Part shown: positions 57,801-63,584 of the stretch, in pieces | How positions within the stretch are numbered: position 1 is the stretch's first letter | Layout of the letters: every line of letters begins with the position of its first letter | NCBI GenBank assembly: GCA_001839685.1 | Contig: MLAK01000588.1 | Span: 33,059-96,642 of the forward strand | From: Tritrichomonas foetus | Lineage: Eukaryota; Parabasalia; Tritrichomonadida; Tritrichomonadidae | DNA length: 63,584 bases | Direction: 5' to 3' | Notes under the pieces: generated by a model | Databases searched by the model: none | What the model was told of the DNA's origin: nothing | The model's input: only the letters and a program-made list of their open reading frames with translations | Position numbers and translations under genes: made by a program

Positions 57801-59300
57801 ATGAATTATAGTTTCAGTTCTAAGAAAAATACGTCATTATATCCACCATACGAGCATGATTCCGATCGTCCTGACGAAAAGCCGACCGAAAATCATTCGA
57901 AATCACCTTCGAAAATATTACCACCAAACCCCGAGAAAACCCCCACCAGAGAAGAATTAGAAGAAACTATCACCTACTTTAGAGATGAAAATAGCAAATT
58001 ACGTGAAAAAATCAATGCTGTATCCAAAGAAGTTGAGCGGCCAAATAACGATTCAAAATCGAATTTATTCCCACCTGATTTCAATTCGTCATTCCTTCAA
58101 ATTCAATACGCAAAATTATTTGAAGATTTTAAATCAATTCAAAAAGAACTCGAAAGAGTGAAAGCAGATACAAACAAACAAATAAAAGAACAAAATGAGC
58201 AAATTAAAAAATTGGAAGAAGAAAAACAAAATTTAGCAAATGTAAATAAAGATTTGAAAAATCAAGGTGATAATTTGAAAGATAATATTTCAAAATCAAA
58301 CAAAGAAATTGATGCCCAGCAAGCAAAATACACAGAAAATAGTAAAAAGATGAGAAATGAAAATAATAAAATGGCACAACAAATTGAATGTTTGACGGAA
58401 GAAACCAGAAAATTGAGAGACCAAGTGAAAAGAATCCAGAGACCAGAATTATATGAAAAAATTGCAGAAAATAAAAGAAAAATCGAAGAACAGAAGAAAA
58501 AAGAAAGAGAAGAATTAACAAAGAAACAAGCCTTTGAAAAAGCTGAACAGGAATTGAAAAAGTTGGAAGAAATTGAAAATCAAAAAGCTAATGAAAATGA
58601 AGAACTGAATAGAGAAGTAACAAGTCTTACTTCAGAAATAACCCAGTTTAAAGTCAAAATTGAAGAAATGCAAAATTATAACAGTGACCTATCGGCTCAG
58701 AACGGCCAATTAGCCAAAGAAATGAATCAACTTTTTAAATTGTTCAATCAATCAAATGTTGATATGAAAGATTTACATGTAAAAATCGAAAAATTGAGAA
58801 TGGAAATTACTACAAAAGATGAACAACTTAATAACTACAAAAAACACAAACCAAACACTAAAAAACTCACACGAAAATTAAATCTGCTAGAATTAGATAA
58901 TGAAAAGTTAAATTCTAAAAATAAAATGCTTGAAATACAAGTCGCACATTTGAGGGATGAAATTAATTTTCAAGATAAACTTCCTCAGTCAAGTCCATTG
59001 AAGAAGCCTAAGCCAAACCAAAATAAGGACGGCCAAATAAACACTCAAAATACTGGAAATGAAAATAAACAGAAAATTGGACTAAATTCAATTGATTTTG
59101 TCCTTCTTGGCAGTAAAATAGACTCTTTATCTGACAGGCTTGCAAAGGAAAGTGAAAAGACATCAAAAGAGCTTGAAATCCTGGCTAAAAAAGTGACAAA
59201 TTTGAAAAAGAGTCACAATTCAATTTCAAAGGAAATCCAACAGTTGAAAGGACGTGTTTCATCGAGTTCCCTTTCAAAAAGTAAAGTCAGTGATGTTTAA
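57801..59300 (+). CDS. Coiled-coil protein, unrecognised
   Basis: 499 residues. Pro/Ser-rich head of about 55 residues, then almost continuous coiled coil (about 55-395; for example QIKEQNEQIKKLEEEKQNLA and KLRMEITTKDEQLNNY), a Pro/Gln/Asn hinge (KPKPNQNKDGQ) and a second short coiled coil to the end, which is Ser-rich (GRVSSSSLSKSKVSDV). K, E, N and Q dominate. No motor or enzymatic domain. A structural role at the cytoskeleton or flagellar apparatus is plausible but not shown. Its promoter holds AACGG and CCTTTT elements in the trichomonad order. Confidence 0.78.
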   Translation: MNYSFSSKKNTSLYPPYEHDSDRPDEKPTENHSKSPSKILPPNPEKTPTREELEETITYFRDENSKLREKINAVSKEVERPNNDSKSNLFPPDFNSSFLQIQYAKLFEDFKSIQKELERVKADTNKQIKEQNEQIKKLEEEKQNLANVNKDLKNQGDNLKDNISKSNKEIDAQQAKYTENSKKMRNENNKMAQQIECLTEETRKLRDQVKRIQRPELYEKIAENKRKIEEQKKKEREELTKKQAFEKAEQELKKLEEIENQKANENEELNREVTSLTSEITQFKVKIEEMQNYNSDLSAQNGQLAKEMNQLFKLFNQSNVDMKDLHVKIEKLRMEITTKDEQLNNYKKHKPNTKKLTRKLNLLELDNEKLNSKNKMLEIQVAHLRDEINFQDKLPQSSPLKKPKPNQNKDGQINTQNTGNENKQKIGLNSIDFVLLGSKIDSLSDRLAKESEKTSKELEILAKKVTNLKKSHNSISKEIQQLKGRVSSSSLSKSKVSDV

Positions 59301-59787
59301 AACATTTGGGAAATTAACCGAAAAGGATGTGAAATATTTATTGATGTGTGAGAGAATAAACATTTGTTTAATTCGAGATATTATCTTTCTTCTTAAGAAA
59401 TTATTATCATTATAATATTTTTCGATCATATTCTATCATTTTTTTAGACATACACGTTGAAATTAATTAGAAACAAAGCTAATTGACTCTATAAATCACT
59501 TCCTTTTTGCCTGTATTGTTCACTCTCATTTTTTTGATTTGAAGATTGACATATATTATTGCCTAGTAATTTATATTTCACTCACTTTTGGAAATTTAAA
59601 TTGTCTATGATAATTGTATATAATGTTTCAAGTCATAAATATATTCCAGTTAACATCAAATTTCACAAATATTTTATCAAAGATTCTTCTCATTGCATAC
59701 TATTAGTGTAATAATATATTTTAGTATCAGCTTCGAAAAGCACTTGTATCCTTGGATTTTTATTTATTTCTCAGATGAAAATTTAGT
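59301..59787. other. Intergenic left of the decayed gene
   Basis: AT-rich with T-rich tracts (ATCTTTCTTCTT near 59383-59395) after the coiled-coil gene. It may hold unrecognisable upstream remains of the decayed gene. Confidence 0.4.
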
Positions 59788-60538
59788 TCATATAAAATTG
59801 AAGTTCATGTTGGGCCTATTATCGATGTTAAGAATGATGATATCTACACATTTACTGATTGGGTCGATGTCGGAACTGTCAAATATTTTGATCGGGAAAA
59901 CACAATGAGTGCTGAAGATTTTTATATACAGTCATGCAAACATTCTTATCTTGGTACAGTTGCCAATTGACTTCATAATTTAAATTATTTGCAAGTTCAA
60001 GCAATAATCATAAATGTACCAACATACACACTAATTTCAGATTATGAAACTCTTGAACTGACATGTACAAGTGCTGGTGGACTTGCATATAGATAATGAC
60101 AGTCTCCCTAACTTCCAATCAAGATATTTCTCATACGAAATTAAGAAATTTGGAAAAAATGAAATTGTCCTTGTTACAAAGACGTTTGTAAAAGAAGATA
60201 CAACAAGTGGAGGTCAATATTGTTATCTTGAGCCAGAATATTTTGTTTATGACGAGAACAAATTACCATTTAAATATAAGCTTGAATATACTAATGACTT
60301 TGGAGATTATATAAATATTCAATCTGGTTTATCAAGAGACATTGCGTCACCAAATCCGTTTAACTAGAAATTTTATAACATAAATGATCAATTAAATGCT
60401 TGTCAGAGAGTAGAAATTTCCAGTGAAACTAAAAATGAAGACGAAAAATACTTCTCAATTTTTGAGATCACAGCAAGAAAAAAAAAAAAACTCCACAAGG
60501 CTCTTGCAAAGAAATTAAATATTTTACAGACATCGTAA
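59788..60538 (+). pseudogene. Decayed gene with frameshifts and stops, unrecognised family
   Basis: Three protein-like stretches lie in order but in broken frames: 59788-59970 (reads SYKIEVHVGPIIDVKNDDIY, then TFTDWVDVGTVKYFD, ends at TGA); 60004-60096 (INVPTYTLISDYETLELTCT, ends at TAA); and about 60092-60538, open except for an in-frame TAG at 60365-60367 (YFSYEIKKFGKNEIVLVTKT, GGQYCYLEPEYFVYDE, then EDEKYFSIFEITARKKKK). No ATG start for any piece. The even spacing and coding-like composition argue for one inactivated gene of at least 250 codons. The beta-rich, Tyr/Asp/Glu pattern suggests an extracellular or repeat protein, but no family is recognised. Confidence 0.55.
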
Positions 60539-60796
60539 ACGAAGAAAATCTTGATGGAGTAGAAATCTTCATATTAAATTTTTTCCACTATTATTATTAT
60601 TTTATCGAGTAAATGAATATCTACCCATAATAAAATATCAACCATTTTATTTAGGATTGAATTCACATGAATAAGCACTATCAGTGAAATTAAAGGGCTT
60701 AATAAAATAAAAATAAGAAAGAAAAAAGAAAGAAAAGAGAAATTGTCCAAATGTATAATATATTTATTGTAAAAATAATATTAAATTAAAAATAAA
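60539..60796. other. Intergenic with purine tract
   Basis: No gene. The GA-rich tract at 60711-60743 lies 54-86 nt beyond the stop of the minus-strand SIN3-like gene. Confidence 0.45.
60711..60743 (-). terminator. Polypyrimidine tract downstream of the SIN3-like gene stop
   Basis: Reads CTCTTTTCTTTCTTTTTTCT on the coding strand. Fourth member of the set of such tracts after minus-strand stops. Confidence 0.25.
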
Positions 60797-62944
60797 TTAC
60801 AAAGGTGTGATCGTTATCATGTAATCAACAGGATTACTTTTGATACTGAACATACTTCCGCATGATGGGTAAGTCATTTTCTGTGAATACAATGGGAATC
60901 TTGCTTCCAAAGTTTGCAAATCCTCAGCTGTTCCAAACATTGAAGATATTTTCCTCATATCTTCCCAATGTGGCTCGATAGACAAACAATGACATGCTGC
61001 ATTAAAATGCCCTAGAATTGGTGCAAATTGTGAAATGTAAATCGATTTGGCACCAAAATGTTTATAAACTTCATATGATAAATCATCAACAATAGTTCCA
61101 TTTTTAGTAATGGATTTCAACACTTTTGATAAAAATCGATGAGGAAGTGCAGATTCACCATCAGGATATTTATTTTGCACTTCTTCACATGCAATGTCAT
61201 AACATGCTTCATACGCTTGAAATTCAGAAGGAGATTTTGAAAGAAGTGGTTGAATTGACTCGCAAAGTTTTGAATAGTAAAAAAGAGCCATTACAAATGA
61301 CTTTGGACCAAGAATCAACATTTGCTGGTTCTCACTAGCAAGAAGAGGAAAAACATTTCGGAAGAAAAATGTCAAATACGGATAGCGTGGTGAAGTATAA
61401 AGATTAAAAACAGACTTCGAATACAATGAAACTTCTAAAGAAGTATTAAAATAAGGGAAAGTCATTCCATTCACACTTTCAGGTACTTTCAAGGTCAGTA
61501 AATAAGAATTTATTGGTCGTGTCGATAAGAAAATGTCACAAAGTCGGCATGCTTCACAATGGGCGTCTTTGATTAAAGGGAGTCTCTTTCTACATTGTTC
61601 AGTGACATGTCTTCTAACTTTTAAAGATGGTAGCAATTTTTCAATACTCTCCCAAACGTTTGGTTCATATGTTGATTGACCTGCAACTGAAATAACATGC
61701 CCAATGTAGTTTGTATCAGAGTCAAAAGCAAGAATAGCATCCATTTCGTGTTCTCTGAGTTCCGGTTGCTCAAGAACATCGTGAATGTCACGTGTAGGTG
61801 GTAATGGAATTTCATTATGACGATTTTCATGTCCTCGACTTCCACCCTCATGACCTGAATTCAGACTTTTTGTATAATAATTTAGGAAAAATGCTGGCTG
61901 TTTGTCTAGAATAGGAATTTGATGAAGATGATGAGATGGAGTAAAAGTTGTATCACGAGCGGAAACATGTCTGTGTGTAGTATGTTCTTTTGGTTTTCCA
62001 TTTCGTGTTGTAAAGGAAGAAATATCAGAATACTTGGGAATGATTGTAAAGGGCCTATCTGAAATATCATCTGAAATAACATGAAAAATGGTATCATATT
62101 TATTATTTTGATCTTTTTTAGGTGAAATATTAGCTTTTAATTGGTGGCTAGCTTTTGGAAGGATTTTCAATAAATCTAAAGAAAACTGCAGAAGCTTGCT
62201 TGAAGAACTGAATGACTTTAAAACATCGTATTTTGTGATAAGATTTTCAACTATATAGATTGTTGGTGTTGAATGTTGTTTGGCTGCTGAAATTGAAGAA
62301 ATAAAATTGTTTAAGACGATGTTAGAAACATTATTATTTTTAAACCATTGAACAACTTCAACTATTTTGTTATATATTGGATGATTAACACCTACATTTC
62401 TGTTTATTAAATGTTGCCATGTCTTCAGTAAAATTGGGCAAATATCTAATTTCATTGAGATATTTCGAGAAACTGTGTTAAAGCTAATTTTGCCCAATAA
62501 GAACTTTGTAAATAGCACATTTATTCTTTCTATTCGATCTTTTGGGAGTAAAAGTTTAGACATCAGCGAAAAAACAATCATTTCATTTTCGCTTGGAAAA
62601 TTTGACGAAGAATTTGACATTGTATTTGATACGATAGTCGACTTTTTGATAACCGTGGCATTTGACATCGTTTGGGGTGGGGCTTGAAATGGTTGCGCTT
62701 GACCACTTTGAAGTATCGTGTTAGAGTTCGGCATAACATTTTGCGATTGATTGATGTTGCTTCCAGGGATGTTTGATATTTGGGCGTTTTGAATATTCTG
62801 CTGATTGGATAATTGAGGGGAATTTTGGCCTGGCTTGGAAGTATTGGGGACTTGGATATTCTCAATCTTACGCGCGATTACACGTCGGACAACTTGCTTG
62901 GATGATGCCGCTTGGCCGTTGTTCAACACTTGATGAAGCGACAT
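60797..62944 (-). CDS. SIN3-like corepressor (PAH-like and C-terminal SIN3 domain), tentative
   Basis: 715 residues. Gln/Asn/Ser/Pro-rich head (1-115); a PAH-like four-helix pattern (about 120-182: FSLMSKLLLPKDRIERINVL, FLLGKISFNTVSRNISM, ICPILLKTWQHLI); a His/Ser linker; then a conserved-looking C-terminal half. The segment ENQQMLILGPKSFVMALFYY, SKLCESIQPLL ... HRFLSKVLKSITKNGTIVDD, LSYEVYKHFGAKSIYISQF follows the order of the SIN3 C-terminal domain (the 'FLDMVRSLLDGN' and 'LREMFTIHAY' region). SIN3 scaffolds histone deacetylase complexes. If correct it is short (SIN3A about 1270 aa) with one PAH. An 8-bp perfect dyad sits two nt before the ATG. Confidence 0.5.
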   Translation of the reverse strand: MSLHQVLNNGQAASSKQVVRRVIARKIENIQVPNTSKPGQNSPQLSNQQNIQNAQISNIPGSNINQSQNVMPNSNTILQSGQAQPFQAPPQTMSNATVIKKSTIVSNTMSNSSSNFPSENEMIVFSLMSKLLLPKDRIERINVLFTKFLLGKISFNTVSRNISMKLDICPILLKTWQHLINRNVGVNHPIYNKIVEVVQWFKNNNVSNIVLNNFISSISAAKQHSTPTIYIVENLITKYDVLKSFSSSSKLLQFSLDLLKILPKASHQLKANISPKKDQNNKYDTIFHVISDDISDRPFTIIPKYSDISSFTTRNGKPKEHTTHRHVSARDTTFTPSHHLHQIPILDKQPAFFLNYYTKSLNSGHEGGSRGHENRHNEIPLPPTRDIHDVLEQPELREHEMDAILAFDSDTNYIGHVISVAGQSTYEPNVWESIEKLLPSLKVRRHVTEQCRKRLPLIKDAHCEACRLCDIFLSTRPINSYLLTLKVPESVNGMTFPYFNTSLEVSLYSKSVFNLYTSPRYPYLTFFFRNVFPLLASENQQMLILGPKSFVMALFYYSKLCESIQPLLSKSPSEFQAYEACYDIACEEVQNKYPDGESALPHRFLSKVLKSITKNGTIVDDLSYEVYKHFGAKSIYISQFAPILGHFNAACHCLSIEPHWEDMRKISSMFGTAEDLQTLEARFPLYSQKMTYPSCGSMFSIKSNPVDYMITITPL

Positions 62945-63372
62945 AATTGTGAACTTTGTTCACAATTTATTGAATATACATCTCAATCCTATTCACGGTG
63001 TTATTCAAAAAAAAATTATATTCAATTTTTGTAATATGATGTTTTAGAAATGTGAAAGGAAAAGGTCAACTTATATTATTGCATCTATTTAAAGATCGTT
63101 AGGTTCTGAAAATGAGACGCTTATAGATAAAATATCACCATGAATTCAATTAATTGAAAATTCTACTTTTTCTGATCACTTTGGTTTTTGATGAAATGTT
63201 TTTTTTAAATGCATTCAATTTTCGCGATGGATAAATTAAGGAGAAAAATTTCAATATATTTTCGCCTTAACGATGATATAGTTACAAAATAAAAAGATAG
63301 AAATATTTTTCAAACTCTCATATATGATATTACCAATGCTGTATATAGTAGTTTCAAGGATAAAAACGAATA
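62945..63372. other. Intergenic (428 bp)
   Basis: AT-rich, no gene. Contains the dyad 62947-62965 next to the SIN3-like start. Confidence 0.4.
62947..62965. promoter_or_regulatory. Perfect 8-bp inverted repeat beside the SIN3-like ATG
   Basis: TTGTGAAC-TTT-GTTCACAA. It lies within the leader or at the transcription start of the gene at 60797-62944; could be an operator-like protein site or an mRNA hairpin at the cap. Confidence 0.4.
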
Positions 63373-63584
63373 ATGGCGTTTGGATTTGACAAGCCCTTTT
63401 TCCGCCTTTGGAAATTGAGAGAAAAAGTGAAGGAAATAAACGGTTCATTAAACGGTCATATTTTATTCTTGATATTTTGGACGCGGAACTCCAGAATCTC
63501 AAGGAGGAGTAGCTATCTTTTATTCCAAACTAATGATGCATTATGCTCTTACTATCAATTCCAGGTGCCGCCGCTAGTCACTTC
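63373..63584 (+). CDS. Possible 5' end of a gene cut by the window edge
   Basis: An ATG at 63373 opens a frame that stays open to the edge (70 codons: MAFGFDKPFFRLWKLREKVK and so on). Doubts: two AAACGG elements (63438 and 63448-63460), elsewhere placed before starts in this window, lie inside this frame, and another frame reads LDILDAELQNLKEE before a TAG. A second candidate ATG at 63543 begins MLLLSIPGAAASHF, like a signal peptide, downstream of those elements. I cannot choose from this window. Confidence 0.2.
   Translation, partial: MAFGFDKPFFRLWKLREKVKEINGSLNGHILFLIFWTRNSRISRRSSYLLFQTNDALCSYYQFQVPPLVT

Noticed and set aside
1..63584. Ciliate-type genetic code, bacterial operons, CRISPR, tRNA or rRNA genes
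   Set aside because: TGA, TAA and TAG all end genes here (for example TGA at 4819, 13258, 44020); no repeat-spacer pattern; no RNA gene core motifs found by eye.

Overview
This 63.6 kb window reads as nuclear DNA from an intron-poor, AT-rich protist, most likely a parabasalid (Trichomonas/Tritrichomonas type). The evidence: open frames of up to 5.5 kb run without visible introns; TGA, TAA and TAG all act as stops, which excludes ciliate-type codes; flanks are short and very AT-rich; and the sequence just upstream of many ATGs fits the trichomonad core-promoter elements (Inr-like TCA within about 15 nt, a Myb-type AACGG/AACGT element, one CCTTTT M5-like box). The species cannot be decided from the sequence alone. 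No rRNA, tRNA, CRISPR array, phage or virus was recognised.

Layout, left to right. 0.5-9 kb: FHA-RING E3 ligase, armadillo-like protein, FCP1/SCP-type CTD phosphatase, HECT E3 ligase. 9.9-27.7 kb: ULK4-like kinase with armadillo repeats, MCRS1-like FHA protein, UPF1 helicase, a 1648-residue helical-repeat protein with a degenerate CHAT-like C-terminus, a TBC Rab-GAP, and DDB1. 28-38 kb: PKB/Akt-like PH-kinase, an unrecognised helical protein, a 0.3 kb foldback (MITE-like) element, and a 1824-residue charged repeat protein. 38-48 kb: 7TM GOST-like protein, EEF1AKMT4/METTL13-like methyltransferase, PDK1, two armadillo-like proteins, a BTB-like coiled-coil protein. 48-63.6 kb: a 91-residue protein, a basic low-complexity protein, an MFS sugar transporter, a vWA-E2-U-box fusion protein, a CEP78-like LRR protein with no AUG, a coiled-coil protein, a decayed gene, a SIN3-like corepressor and an unresolved right edge.

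Themes. Four of about 27 genes belong to ubiquitin chemistry (RING, HECT, U-box/E2, DDB1). Both halves of the PDK1-PKB relay are present. Several genes are nuclear regulators (MCRS1-like, SIN3-like, CTD phosphatase, UPF1), and others suggest cytoskeleton or flagella (ULK4-like, CEP78-like, the giant repeat protein). Genes alternate in strand and look independently transcribed rather than operonic.

Most striking: the 1106-residue protein at 52674-55994, which carries a von Willebrand A domain, an E2 ubiquitin-conjugating fold with its catalytic Cys, and a U-box in one chain. Start codons were chosen as ATG; three genes were moved inward from longer open frames that begin with TTG or GTG.
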